Positions 1-11,882 are shown, counted from the stretch's first letter. The stretch: 64,000 nucleotides of DNA from Cristatella mucedo (GCA_009760855.2 WPIO01000063.1:2188501-2252500); one strand, 5' to 3'. Program-made: numbers and translations. Notes: generated by a model from the sequence alone, not told the origin.

Positions 1-780
1 CTGACACTTGGGAGCTTGCCGTAAGTTGTTTGTTGTCTGGCATCCATTACGGCTATGATCGATGGGCGGCTGCTAAAAGCCGCTGGCAGTGAAAGTGAAA
101 GTCCCCCACTGATCATCTAAATCAAAGAAGAGAGGAGTCCCTCTGTCGTACAGCATCCACGACTCGCACGCATGCGAAACTCCTCTGCCTCAAACAGGAT
201 AATAGAGTGAGATGCAGCACACCACGATGCCACTCGGCAAATCATGATGACCTAGAACAACAAGCCGGGGCCGTCGTTAGTGCACAAGGTGTACACTAAC
301 TCACGGCAAGCTTTCTTTCTGCACTTAATTCGACAGCAGATGGCCTTCGGAGTCGTTATGCACTTTCAAGTTTATGCGTGTATCCCCATCAATAACTCTA
401 CAATCTCACAGACTTGGCGATCACCGGGCTCGAGACTTGTATAGCCCACTCAAACAAAGACTTTAGACATTCGATGTGCACGCGCTGATGGCCAACAGAC
501 AGAGTAGCAAGGCAATAGCAGATGGGATGGCTGGCAAAGAAGTGCCCGGGTCTGAAGTAGGAGCAAAGATATCTTTGCAAAAGAATCAAACAGACTTCCA
601 CGGTCACGGTGGAAGTCAGCTTCCATTGGCAACAGACTTTAAGTCGAAGTAGTGGACAGCTAGCTTTTCATGAGAGCACCTGAGGGGCTGGAGGCCAAAA
701 CTGGTGCAACAATTCAGCACAGTTGCTCTGTGTCTGTTGATCAACCGAGAGCCATTGCAGCAAGGGTGCAGAGAGGTGCT
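1..780. other. no gene recognised
   Basis: I see no convincing coding sequence, RNA gene or named repeat here. Open frames are short, overlap on the minus strand and lack any familiar motif. Confidence 0.5.
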
Positions 781-866
781 GAAGGGCAAAATGTCAAGCG
801 CTTAAACAGAGATTGAGTTCTCTGAACGAGCTTTATTAAGTGTGTCATTATTATTATTATTATTAT
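781..866 (+). mobile_element. LINE-A 3' end fragment
   Basis: This carries the LINE-A terminal signature in degraded form (AGAGATTGAGTTCTCTG, then GCTTTATTAAGTG) followed by (TTA)n. Only the 3' end is present, so it is a 5'-truncated old copy. Confidence 0.55.
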
Positions 867-869
867 AGT

Positions 870-2510
870 AGGCTCATCTCAAAATCAGCTCTGCCAGCAT
901 ATCTTCTGTTGAATCTGCACGAAATCTTGGTGTACTGTTCCATGGTGACTTTTTGTTAGACGACCACATCAGCTCCACAATCAAGTCTGCCTAATTTCAG
1001 CTACACAACATTGCTAAAATTCGGGCTCGTTTAGATAAGGATACCACATCTAAGTGGTCCATGCATTTGTGTCATCCCGTCTTGACTTCTGTAACTCACT
1101 GCTTGCTGGCCTACCGGCATGTGCAATCGGGTGCTTACAGCTGGTGCAAGGCTCTGCAGCTAATAATAATAATAATAATAATATTGCACTTGATAAAGCG
1201 CCCTCAGAGAACTTAATCTCTTTCTAGGCGCTTTACATTTGCTGCAAAGTGATACGCAATAGAATAGTAAGTAGAATCATGCTTGAAAAACAAACAAAAT
1301 GAATAACATGGTTAGGGGTTACATGCACTGGGTCAGCATGCAAATGTGGTTAGTGGCAGCATGAACAGTGTCAGCACGCATAAGCACATCGAGGACGAAT
1401 CACAAGGACCCACTAAATGCTGTCCTAAATAGGTATGTTTTTAAGTTTCTTTTAAATGTGGTCAGGTCAGGGGATGTTCTGATGCAGGTCGGGAGGGAGT
1501 TCCAGGCTGTGGGAGCATACGAGCTAAATGCACGGTCTCCAAAGGATTTAAGGTTTGTATGAGGTATTTCTAGACTGTTGGATTCCGAAAAGCGAGTGGT
1601 ACGATGCTTTGCCTGATGGGGTAGTATATCTGAAAGATAGGCTGGAGCCATAGAATGAAGAGACCTAAAAGTGAGCGACAAAACCTTGAAGTCAATCCGT
1701 TGCTTGACTGGTAGCCAGTGCAGGTCGGCGAGAAGTGGAGTAATGTGGCAACTGCGACGCTCACGACAGACAAGCCTAGCTGCAGAGTTTTGCACCAGCT
1801 GCAATCGCCTGATCGCACATGCTGGTAGGCCAGTAAGCAGTGAGTTGCAGAAGTCGAGACGAGATGTCACGAATGCATGGACCAACTTGGACGTGGTATC
1901 CTTATCTAAACAAGCCCTAATTTTAGCAATGTTATGAAGCTGGGCTTCTCTGCCGTCAGTGGAGCAGTTGCCAAATCACAGCACTTCTCACCGACCTGCA
2001 CTGGCTACCAGTCAAGCAATGCATCGGCTTCCAGGTTTTGTTGCTCACTTTTAGGTCCCTTCATTCTTTGGCTCCAGCCTACCTATCAGATCTGCTCCCC
2101 CATCAGGCCAAGCATCGTACCACCTGCTTTCCGGAATCCAACAGTTTACCAGTACCTTGTACAAACCTCAAATCATTTGGAGACCGTGCATTTAGTTCGT
2201 ATGCTCCCAAAGACTGGAACTCCCTCCCGACATGCGTCACAACATACCCTGACTTGACCACATTTAAAAAGAACTTAGAAAAGCACCTATTTAGGACAGC
2301 ATTTAGTGGGTCCCCGTGATTCGACCTTTATTTGCTAATGTGTGCTGACCTGTGCATGTCACCCCTTAACCATGGTATCCATGTTGTTTATCAAGCATGA
2401 TACCACTTGCCATTCGATCGCGTTTCTTTTGCAGCAATGTAAAGTGCCTAGAAAGATATTGAGCTCTCTGAGGACGTTTTATCAAGTGTATTATTATTAT
2501 CATCATCATT
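870..2510 (+). mobile_element. LINE-A copy, split by a second LINE-A
   Basis: The sequence encodes the C-terminal part of a LINE-A ORF2 in broken frames (for example LTFRSLHSLAPAYLSDLLPH at about 2043-2100) and ends in the 3' hairpin plus (ATT)n at about 2440-2510. The copy runs to about 1160, stops at CTCTGCAGCT, and resumes near 1937 with GCTGGGCTTCTCTG, the expected continuation. The 776 bases between belong to a minus-strand copy inserted later. It is 5' truncated, with stops and frameshifts, so it is not functional. Confidence 0.8.
1161..1936 (-). mobile_element. Nested LINE-A copy (ORF2 C-terminal end)
   Basis: This minus-strand insertion sits inside the plus-strand LINE-A copy. Its (TTA)n tail lies at 1161-1180 and its 3' hairpin at about 1190-1245. 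An uninterrupted frame at 1400-1885 encodes 161 residues of the ORF2 C-terminal region beyond the reverse transcriptase, with the family blocks [20 protein letters not shown] and HITPLLADLHWLPVKQRIDF. It is 5' truncated at about 1936. The open frame and near identity to the copies at 18.4 and 54 kb suggest a young insertion. Confidence 0.85.
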
Positions 2511-2734
2511 ATCTCCATGGGGACCCTTAACTGAAGGGGACGGCACCGGCTGCTCCAACCAAAGCTACAGCCGATCAAACTCACCACACCCTCGGCCAGT
2601 AACACTACCTTCAGCCATCCCCCAAGAAGTCAGCCCTAGGTGGAGTTTTAAAGAGTCAAATACCCAGAACTTGGTTTCAGGAGGTCGAGGTTCAAGTTCC
2701 CTCCAAACCTGAGGCCTAGCTATGCCTTTGCCGG

Positions 2735-3050
2735 CACGTCAAACTTAACTCCCTCGCTGCATGTATTGCTGACATCCGCACTTGGATAGCACGAAACTTT
2801 CTCAAATTGAATAACGATAAAACAAACTTATTAGGTATGGACAATCCTAGTTATTGGAAAGATCAATGCTTCCTGACTGCCGTCACAGCGTCCCAAGGCT
2901 GGACATTTAAAAAGAATCTAACAAGCACCTGTTCCTCACAGCATTTGTTGGGCCCTTTATGTGCTTATGCATGCTGACACTGCAAGTTATAACCAACCAT
3001 ACGGTCATGCTTCCTTTGTAGCATATGTAAAATACCTAAATAACATCAAT
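2735..3050 (+). mobile_element. Degenerate, internally deleted LINE-A
   Basis: Fragments of the ORF2 segment are visible (LNNDKTNLLxMDNPS-like at about 2805-2855). They are followed directly by the 3' region around CAGCATTTGTTGGGCCCTTTATGTGCTTATGCATGCTGAC, so the middle of the element is deleted. Confidence 0.6.
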
Positions 3051-3059
3051 AACGAAACG

Positions 3060-4210
3060 TGAAAACGGCATCGCAAGCACGGCTACCGATTTTGAACAAA
3101 ACAGCTCGAGGCAGTTGTGGCGGCGGCCACTCTTGCCTCGACCTCTGAATCAGCGCTCCTGCAAGTCTTTGTTTACCGCAGGGCTACATCAATCAGCACA
3201 AAGACGGCTCTGGAGATGCGTCATTGGCCGGGCCGCTCGGGCGCTGCTGCCGCAGGGCTAGCCAGCCTACAGTGCGTCTGAGACGACGTCTAGACAAAAG
3301 AAGCCGAAGCGACCGACATCGGACGGAGCTTCGGACGGCGAGCGGTTAGAAAACGCTACCGGCAGCAGATACGGCGCTGGCTCAACCGCGCCCATCCAGC
3401 TAGCTCGCCACGCATGCGCGCGAGCGCAAAAATACACGTGGGTAGCCCGCCAATTCTAGATCTCGCTCTCATTCGGTGAGCTACGCCAACCGGGCCAGCT
3501 AATCCCACTGCCCTCGCCGCGGTCGCGAGCTTCCGCCCAGCGGATGTCTGCGAGCACTACTCGGCCAGATCGCATCGGCCAGATCGCAGAGCCGGCTCCT
3601 ACGAGCGCAGGCGCTCAGCGTGCCGCCGCAGTACGCGGCGGCGAGCGCAGCGCGCCCGCAGAGCGCTGCGATCGCTGCGATCGCCGCCGCACGTGGGCTG
3701 CGCGCGTGGCGACCCAGAACGAGCAGTATTATTATTTTCTAGCTGATTCTTTTGGCCAGCCGCCGCGCGGCGGTTCGAAATAAAGACGAGAGCACTGTAA
3801 CAATACCTATATCCACCGAAGTACTTCCGCTTATCGCTCGCGTGCGACGCTCGAACGGCGAGCGCTGTGCGGCCGGCGGCGCTCGTGCAGGATTTCCGCC
3901 AGTAATTACCCTACCACCACCACCCCACCCCCCCCCCCCAATGACTGAACGCATGCGCCCTGCCCTCTTCATAGATCAGGTCATCGGGATGGCATCCAAG
4001 GGGCATAACAGGGAGTTAGCTCCCCGTAACACGAGTGCCCGGATTGAGCCGTCGGGTCTGGGGAGCCTCGCAGGCGGAATCTTGAGACTCCCCCAACCGT
4101 TAGCGCGTCTGGCCTGAGTTTTCGGCTGGACGGGACGGCCGCAGCGGTGCGTGCGAGACCTTATGAAAACTGCGCTGGGCAGCTGAGGAGATCTAATCTG
4201 AACTATAGCC
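3060..4210. other. CpG-rich stretch, no gene recognised
   Basis: The stretch is rich in CG dinucleotides, especially 3100-3720 and 3850-4130, which could mark an unmethylated promoter or a CpG-rich repeat. The open frames on both strands are Arg/Pro/Ala-rich, as expected from base composition alone. I see no splice-supported exon. Confidence 0.4.
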
Positions 4211-4218
4211 ATCCACAA

Positions 4219-4300
4219 AATAAGAATAATGATAATAATTGTTATAGCGCCCTCAGATAACTCAATCTCCTTTAAGGCACTTTAAATTTGCTGCAAACGA
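4219..4300 (-). mobile_element. LINE-A 3' end fragment
   Basis: The tail signature is readable in reverse: (ATAATG)n, then TATAGCGCCCTCAGATAACT and AATCTCCTTTAAGGCACTTT. Both arms of the 3' hairpin have diverged. Confidence 0.6.
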
Positions 4301-4819
<519 letters not shown>

Positions 4820-5312
4820 AAATGAGACGACTGACAGAGCTCGGGGCTGGAGCTTCGGTAGTCGATGCGAGACTACACCTCGAGAGCACGACAGTCAAAC
4901 CTACGGCGACGAACAGCTAAGTGCAACTTAGACTGTGCGGTTGTGTTCTGTCGGCTACTCAGCTGGCTGCTAATATCATGGGGTGCTGTAGCCGTCCGCC
5001 TTCGTGGTCGGGACCATCGCTGGCAACGCGGGCGTAGGGTAGCCTATTGTAGTCGGGCTTCAGGAGTTCTCAGGCAGGTAACTCCGTCGGTCCGGTTCGC
5101 GCTGCGTAAAGCGCTTGCGCCGGCGCGGAACCATTTCTAACAGGCCCAAAATAAACTGTTGCTTTCGGCACCCAGGTATGGCCGCTTGTGTTTTAACCGC
5201 ACTGCAGCTCTGCAGTACACCGTCCACCGGTAGAGAACCGGGGGACGAGCTTCTGCGCAGTTACAGAAGCACGACCGCATGTTTAGATGTAGCATACTCA
5301 ATGAAAACGAGC
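4820..5312. other. GC-rich stretch, no gene recognised
   Basis: No gene is recognised. A short block near 5145-5175 (CCCAAAATAAACTGTTGCTT) looks like a polyadenylation signal region, as in an LTR end or a transcript 3' end, but there is no second copy in the window to support that. Confidence 0.35.
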
Positions 5313-5314
5313 TA

Positions 5315-5800
5315 GCATAGTTAAAGGTGGCATACACAGGGTCAGCATGTAAATATGGATAGTGGCAGCATGCGTAGTGTCAGTACGCATAAGCACACGA
5401 AGGACGAATCATATGGACCCACTAAATACTATGATAAATAGATGCGTTTTTAGTTTCCTTTTAAAAGCGGTCAAGTCAGGTGATGTCGTGGCGCAAGTCG
5501 GAAGTGAGCTCCAGGTTTTGGAACCATGCGAACTAAAGGCGCGGTCTCCAAAGGATTTGAGGTTCCTATGAGGTATGTGGAAACGATTAGATTCCGAAAA
5601 TCGGGTGGAACGATGCCCAACCCTGTGAGGAGTAGATCTGATAGGTAGGCTGGAGCCAAAGGACAAAGGGACCTAAAAGTGAGTAACAAAACCTTGAAGT
5701 CGATGCTTCGCTTGACTGGGAGCCGGTGCAGATCGGTGAGAAATTGTGTGGTGTGGTAATTGGAACCTGTTCGGTATGAAAGGAGATGCCACCGAGACAC
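5315..5800 (-). mobile_element. LINE-A fragment, diverged
   Basis: Reverse-strand translation gives the ORF2 C-terminal blocks NLKSFGDRAFSSH, WSSLPTCATTSPDLTAF and LHRLPVKRSIDFKVL, split over two frames. The 3' hairpin and tail are missing, so the copy is truncated at both ends. Confidence 0.75.
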
Positions 5801-5879
5801 TTCACAGCCTTACATAATGCGTGGGCGTAGCACGAGCTCCGATGACTTTAAAACGTGAGACTAAAATATTAGCTAGATT

Positions 5880-6915
5880 CATCAAAATATTTTTCTAAAT
5901 ATATAAAAATACATCATTCATGATTTAATTAATGTAATACAGCTCACAGTGCGGCTAAGTTAGGGCAGTTAGTGCGTACGCGTTCCTCGTTCGTCGTCCG
6001 AGGCGAAGTTCCGTTCAGAGCTCAGGCCGCGTTTGCGAGGAACTCTAAAACAGCTCAAATCTATATTCAGAATGGCGGCCCAAAACGCGTGTTCGCAGGA
6101 AGGGTAACCTTGCTGCGCTGCTAAGCCTCTCCTCCCTTGTTACAGCGAGCGCACGACGGTCTTTACTAGTCGGTTCAAGGACGAAGCGTTTAAGAGACTA
6201 GGCCGTATTGGAAACGCCAGAGCGAAGCATCCTCAACCCTCTCCCTCTCCCTCTCTGAAGCTACGTCCCCGGCTCGCCGGGCGTTAACTGCGCTGTCACA
6301 AGCAGTCGACGCACCGTCGACTGCTTTTGCCAGCTTTTGAGCAGAAGAGGTACGACACTCGACGTACCGCGCGATACGGCATCTGTCGCGGCAGTTCAAA
6401 GCTTTAAGAATAAAGAACGCGAACACAGCATTTTTTCTAAAATTTCAAATTAAATTGTGCCTAATGAATATTGCTTACCGGTCGAGTGGTCTCACCTCTC
6501 GAGTGCTACACACTCAGAGGGTTCGAGTTTCGTGTCAAGCTTTTACCGTGTGGGCGCCACAATAAATCTAGGTCTGTAAGAAAGCCGTAGGATAGAAAAG
6601 TCGCCGCTTCGCAAGCATAAAAACAAGTCACTGCGCGCGTGTAAGCAATACACGCTTTTCTTTGTTAGAAGAGATCTTTACGGTAGAGTCCTGACTGTCC
6701 AAGGATGGCGCAGGGAGATACAGGACCGCGACGCATGCACTGCCTCCGAGAGTATATAGACAGTTCTAGTTCGCTTCTTACCTATTATTATAATTCGTAA
6801 CTTTTGGATTATAAAAAGCTCCGACGCACACGTTGTGAAAACAGGAACAAAGCTTACTCAAGGAAGTCAAAGCAGTTAGCCTAACTAGGAAATACAATTA
6901 AAGAAAATGTAAAGC
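5880..6915. other. no protein gene recognised
   Basis: This is mixed sequence with CpG-rich patches (5960-6400). The only item I can suggest is a tRNA-like head at 6474-6560, listed separately. Confidence 0.4.
6474..6560 (+). mobile_element. Possible tRNA-like SINE head
   Basis: The stretch contains GAGTGGTCTCACCTC, resembling an A box, and GGGTTCGAGTTTC, a near-consensus B box at about the right distance. It does not fold as a clean tRNA cloverleaf and has no clear partner in the window. Confidence 0.3.
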
Positions 6916-6957
6916 AAGTTCAGCTGATTCAACAGCCTGATTTATATAATGGCAGAT
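6916..6957 (-). mobile_element. SINE-A 3' fragment
   Basis: On the minus strand this reads GCCATTATATAAATCAGGCT then GTTGAATCAGCTGAA, matching the SINE-A tail (ctatacaaatgaggctgtta then aatcagc). Only about 42 bases remain. Confidence 0.45.
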
Positions 6958-7017
6958 CACATGAGATAGATCAAATGCATTCCTAGATATTAATGTTGTT
7001 GCTAAGATTCTTGTACT

Positions 7018-8149
7018 ATGCATTACCAAAGTAAAGCACCCCGTAGCCGCCGCGGTGGCCGGAACAGCCAGGTCAGACGCCACTCGTTGGGCAGGAACTG
7101 CGAGCTGAGTACCCGCTCATTTGGTATTCCTAGCATCGTCTCGAACCGCTCAGCACGCTCCCCCAAATGCCTCACTGTTAATCTCTCTAACTTAGTAGTC
7201 ATCAAGCCTGTTGTAACTCCATCGGCCAGACTTAACGCTTGCCTTTGGAATCCTCGCTCAAAGTGCAATAAACCTCTGGAAATAAGCGACCTTATTTCTG
7301 AAAATAGTATCGACCTGCCCGCCCTAACTGAAACTTGGCTGAAATCGATAAACTGCCCGACAATTAAAGACGCAACCTTATCTGGTTTCTCGTTCTTTCA
7401 CACCCCTAGATCAATCAAAACTGGAGGTGGAGTTGCTATTATTGTGCGCTCGAAATTCAACTTCAAGCCATTTGCAGTACCCTCGAAGCAGTCTTTTGAA
7501 TTAATTGTCTTGGTCTCATTCGAAAACAAGCTACCGATAGTGGCAGTAGTCTATCGCCCACCAGGTACCAAATCCTCCTTTATCTCAGATTTCTCCGATC
7601 TCGTTTCCATTCTGTGTGCAAGAAATCGATCCTTCCTCGTTAAGGCTGATTTAATCGCTAACGTTTTATTTCCTCGTCATAGGTGATTTCAACGTTCACT
7701 TTGATAACTTATCTGCCGCTTTCAGCACCGAATTTCGTGCATTGACTGACTCATTGTCTCTTGTGGCTCATGTGCATGGCCCTACCCACATCAAAGGTCA
7801 CACACTCGACCAGATTTTCTCATACAACTGCACTTTGTCATCACCAATTATTACCAAATCATGCTTATCTGACCGCACGCAGATCCCATTCAATCTACAG
7901 TGTGTGCCCACATCCTCGTCTAAAATAGCCTGTGAATCGCGAAACCTCAAGACCCCTGACATCGATGCTGTCCGTGCAAAAATATCTGTATCACCTCTGC
8001 TGCTCAGTCATTCATCCGATCTGTCATCATTGGTAGATAGCTACAACACGACACTAGCTGACACGCTCGACGAGTTTGCACCTCTGACAAAGCGCACTGT
8101 GCGCCCTCGCCTAGACGGCCTATGGTTTACCACAGACATTGTTTTTTAG
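7018..8149 (+). pseudogene. LINE-A ORF2, endonuclease part, broken
   Basis: The endonuclease domain of the LINE ORF2 nicks target DNA to prime reverse transcription. Visible motifs are DLPALTETWLKS (the catalytic TETW region), GGGVAIIVRSKF, VYRPPGT and, in another frame, IGDFNVHFDN (the GDFN motif), then GHTLDQIFSYN. The N-terminal frame (to 7640) and the following frame (from about 7677) differ because of a 37-bp insertion. A stop at about 8147 ends the second frame. The basic Arg-rich start around 7040-7080 is usual for ORF2 of this group. Confidence 0.85.
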
Positions 8150-8169
8150 CCAGGTCTACTAAGCTAAGT

Positions 8170-8779
8170 CTAATACTTCTTTGAAAAAGCATACAAAAGA
8201 TCTGGACTGACTGTCCATCGACAAGCATATGAAGACTACTGTAGGTCGTACCAATCGATCCTAGCAAAGGCCAAGTCTAGCTTCTATAGAAGCATTGTTG
8301 AATCACAGATGCACAATCTAAAACTGCTGATGTCGACGATAGACCATCTCCTCAACCGCTCCCAGATGAGCTCCTTACCTGATGATCCTTGTGATGATCT
8401 AGCCGATCGCTTCTCGCGATTCTTTGTGCAGAAGATAGACAAGATCAGGGAATCCATCCCTGCGATGACAAACTCCCCACTAGAATGCTGTTCCCCGATT
8501 CCTGGCTGCACCTCAATGTCTACATTTAAGCAGGTCACTAGTGATCTAGTTCTGAAGTTCGTATCTCAATCAAAGAAGACAACAAGTCCTCTGGACCCTA
8601 TTCCCACTGTCCTGCTCCTACGTTGCATTGATCTGCTGCTGCCATGCATAAATAACATCATTAATATGTCATTAGCCTCAGGTCATGTCCCAGCACCTTT
8701 CAAAAAAGCTGTAGTCAGGCCACTTCTCAAGAAATCGACACTAGACCAAGAGAACTTAAGCAACTACCGACTACGCTGA
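8170..8779 (+). pseudogene. LINE-A ORF2, linker before reverse transcriptase
   Basis: The frame of the upstream endonuclease resumes after two stops, with KAYKRSGLTVHRQAYEDYC and later PLDPIPTVLLL and VVRPLLKKSTLDQENLSNYR. These are the standard blocks leading into the LINE reverse transcriptase. The reading is cut at YR by a nested LINE-B copy, and the fingers domain continues at about 9247. Confidence 0.85.
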
Positions 8780-9246
8780 CCCACAAGGCCCGCCACGGCT
8801 TAGCTCCTTCGTATCTAGCTGAACTGCTGCATCAGTTTCAGACTGTTCGCGCCCTCAGGTCCTGTGTGGACAATAAATTAGCTGTCCCATTCCTCCGCTT
8901 AAAGACAGTTGGCGACAGAAGCTTTAGCTCTGCAGGTCCTAGACTGTGGAACTCGCTTCCACAATTCTTACGCAACGACAACTACTCTCCTACTGCCGAC
9001 TATCGCACATCTTTTTCAGCGGTCCTGAACTGCTACTTCTATGCTACTCACTACCTCAACTGCTCTCCTGACTCTGCTATGCTTCCCACTTTCTCTTTGT
9101 TGCGTGAGACGAAGTCTGTTGGGTACCGAATGCGTACCGAAACCGCTTAGGCTGTGAGTTCGCTATACAAAACTCTCCTGCGTAACACCCACATGGTCTT
9201 TATGACTTTGTGGAGTTACTGACGGAGATACATTACATTACATTAC
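8780..9246 (+). mobile_element. Nested LINE-B 3' end
   Basis: A different LINE family interrupts the LINE-A reverse transcriptase here. It encodes an ORF2 C-terminus (DNKLAVPFLRLKTVGDRSF, GPRLWNSLPQFLRND, YATHYLNCSPDSAMLP) in one frame at about 8783-9150. It ends in GTGGAGTTACTGACGGAGA and a (TACAT)n-like tail. Two further copies lie at 42893-43379 and 56655-56933. It is 5' truncated. Confidence 0.88.
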
Positions 9247-10561
9247 AGTCTACCTTCTACCATTCCTATTAAAGACACTGGAACGGGTCGTGGCAGACCA
9301 GCTAAACTCATATATCGAAACCTCACACCTTGCTAGTAAGTTCCAGTCTGACTTTAGAGCTAATCACTCCACAGAGTCAGCATTGCTTCGGGTATACAAC
9401 GACCTACTTAGGAATGCAGGCATGGGTAGAGTGTCTCTGCTTGTTTTGCTCGATCTTTCGGCAGCTTTTGATACAATCGATCACAAAGTTCTTCCAGAGC
9501 GCCTCTCATCTCGCCTGGGCATCACTGGCACTGCTCTGCAGTGGTTCAGGTCCTATCTCAGTGGAAGACTCCAGAGTATTGACGTGAATGGACAAAGATC
9601 ATCTGAGGTACCTCTGAAATATGGAGTACCTCAGGGCTCCGTGCTAGGTCCGGTTCTTTTCACGGTTTATACTCTCCCCTCTTGCTGATGTGATTGCCAA
9701 GCACAATCTAGGCTTTCACTTCTATGCGGATGACACTCAGTTGTACCTTTGCTTTCATCCCTCCCAGCCTTCGAGCATCTCAAATTCTCTAAACTCACTT
9801 GCTGCATGTATTGATGACATCAGCACATGGATGGCAGCAAATTTTCTAAAACAAAACGATGATAAAACTAACTTACTAGTTATGGGCAAACCCACTGTGA
9901 TTCAGAAATTGGAAAGGCTGACGCTCAAAATTGGCTTTGCCAGCATATCTCCTGTCGAATCAGCTCGAAATCTAGGTGTCATATTCCAAAGCTACCTCTC
10001 GTTAGACGACCATATCAGCTCCACAGTCAAATCTGCCTATTTTCAGCTTCATAACATTGCTAAAATTCGGGCTTGTTTAGATAAGGATACCGCGTCTAAG
10101 TTGGTCCATGCATTCGTGACATCTCGTCTCGACTTCTGCAACTCAATGCTTACTGGCCTACCAGCATGTGCGATCAGGCGATTGCAGCTGATGCAAAACT
10201 CTGCAGCTAGGCTTGTCTGTCGTGAACGTCGCAGTTGCCACATTACTCCACTTCTCGCCGACCTGCACTGGCTACCAGTCAAGCAACGGATTGACTTCAA
10301 GGTTTTGTCGCTCACTTTTAGGTCGTTCATTCTTTGGCTCCAACCTATCTCTCAGATATACTCCCCCATCAGGCTAAGCATCGTACCACCTGCTTTTCGG
10401 AATCCAACGGTCTTCAAATACCTGGTACAAACCTCAAATCATTTGGAAGCCGTGCATTTAGCTCGTATGCTCCCAAAGCCTGGAACTCCCTCCTGACCTG
10501 CATCAGAACATCCCCTGACCTGACCACATTAAAAAAGAACTTAAAAAACTCCTATATATGA
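9245..10561 (+). pseudogene. LINE-A ORF2, reverse transcriptase and C-terminal domain
   Basis: Reverse transcriptase motifs appear in order: LKTLERVVADQLNSYIE, FRANHSTESALLRVYNDLL, LLVLLDLSAAFDTIDHKVL (catalytic Asp), YGVPQGSVLGPVLF and FHFYADDTQLYLCF (the YADD active site). The thumb and C-terminal blocks follow, with DDKTNLLVMGKP and RLDFCNSMLTGLPACAIRRL. A one-base gain near 9675-9685 separates the GPVLF motif from YADD. A one-base loss near 10325 throws the last 75 residues into another frame. The active-site residues themselves are intact. Confidence 0.9.
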
Positions 10562-10984
10562 CAGCATTTAGTGGGTCCCTGCGATTCGTCCTTGATGTGC
10601 TTATGCGTGCTGACACTGTGCATGCTGCCACTAACTACATTTGCATGGTGGCCGTGTGCATGTCACCCCTAACCATGTTAGAAATTTTGTTTGTTTATCA
10701 AGCATGATATTACTAACCATTTAATTGCATTTCCCTTTGCAGCAAATGTAAAGCGCCTATAAAGAGATTGAGTTCTCTGAGAGTGCTTTATCAAGTGCCA
10801 TTTTATTATTATTAATAATGGCAGAAGATCCTTAGCGGCTCCTACTCCTTCTTGCAGAAGGCACTAAAGAAGATTGGATTCAGCAGGATCGACCCAGGAC
10901 CACGACCCGGATCGCGAAGGGCGATTGATCGCCTTACCCTTCGGCTGAGCCCCCAGGGGTAATAAAAGCTAATAAGAGTAGCTC

Positions 10985-10987
<3 letters not shown>

Positions 10988-11043
<56 letters not shown>

Positions 11044-11310
11044 GTCTCTGTCTCTGTCTCTGTCTCTGTCTCTGTCTCTTTCTCTGTCTCTTTCTCTGTC
11101 TCTGTCTCTCTCTCTCTCGCCCTCTCTCTCTCTGTCTCTGTCTCTGTCTCTGTCTCTGTCTCTTTCTCTGTCTCTGTCTCTCTCTCTCGCCCTCTCTGTC
11201 TCTGTCTCTGTCTCTGTCTCTGTCTCTGTCTCTCTCTGTCTCTCTCTGTCTGTCTCAGTCTCTCTCTCTCTGCCTCTGTCTGCCTCTGTCTCTGTCTGTC
11301 TCTGTCTCTC
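10988..11310. repeat. (CT)n with (CTGTCT)n microsatellite
   Basis: About 26 pure CT units are followed by CTGT/CTCT mixtures to about 11310. It is compound low-complexity DNA, and the minus-strand open frame across it is an artefact. Confidence 0.95.
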
Positions 11311-11526
11311 TCTATCCACCATCGGGTTTCAACAAGAATCCGCTTTCATTATGGCCAACCAAAAAGAGCTGAAGATTTAATAGCAGCCTCTTGCCGTAGC
11401 AGCAACCATCAGTTCACGTGAGTACGCATCTTAGTTACAAGAGTTCAATAACAAATAAATCAAGGAATCTGACGGTGTTGATAGATTTTCTGTTCATACT
11501 AACGAGTCAACTCAAAGAGATGGCCC

Positions 11527-11882
11527 CGCCGCCCTCAGAGAATTTGAGCTATATGGCTAGCGGCAAGATGCATAGTTTTGGCACGCGAAAGCATGCGAAT
11601 GAAAATTCACACTGACCACGCACATGCAGTGAGGAAAATGTGCGTTTTTCACTTCTGTTTAAATTTCAAAGCAGGACATTTTGTGACGTCACTTGGAAGT
11701 GAGTGCCGGGCTTTGGGAGCATACGAACTAAAGGCAGAGTCTCCGATGGATTTGAAATTACTTAGAAGTCCTGTTAAGAGAGTTGAGTTAGAAGAATGGG
11801 TGGTAGGGTGGCCTGATCAGGGAGTAGTACCGATAGGTAGGCTGAAGAAAGAGAAGGCAGGAATCTAAAAGTGAATACCGAC
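11527..11882 (-). mobile_element. Degenerate LINE-A fragment
   Basis: The reverse strand keeps the order of LINE-A 3' features: the hairpin side CGCCCTCAGAGAATTTGAG, then TTTGGGAGCATACGAACTAA, then GATAGGTAGGCTG. About one base in four has changed and there are gaps. Confidence 0.6.

Larger units (their letters stand above)
7018..10815 (+). mobile_element. LINE-A, longest copy (L2/CR1-like)
   Basis: This is the most complete LINE-A in the window. It holds an apurinic-endonuclease domain (7198-8149), a reverse transcriptase (9245-9760), an ORF2 C-terminal domain (to about 10560), a 3' UTR, the conserved terminal hairpin (10740-10800) and a (TTA)n end. No ORF1 is visible and the 5' end is uncertain. 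The copy is dead: it has a 37-bp endonuclease insertion, stop codons near 8147-8180, a nested LINE-B at 8780-9246 and single-base shifts near 9680 and 10325. Assignment to L2 within the CR1 superfamily rests on motif style and the microsatellite-like 3' end. It is inference, not a phylogeny. Confidence 0.9.

Noticed and set aside
3544-4117. Possible CpG-island gene
   Set aside because: Frames on both strands are biased only by high GC. I saw no domain, no exon pair and no conserved motif.
5145-5175. LTR end or polyadenylation site with AATAAA
   Set aside because: A single AATAAA in GC-rich sequence without a second copy or an upstream transcript is not sufficient evidence.
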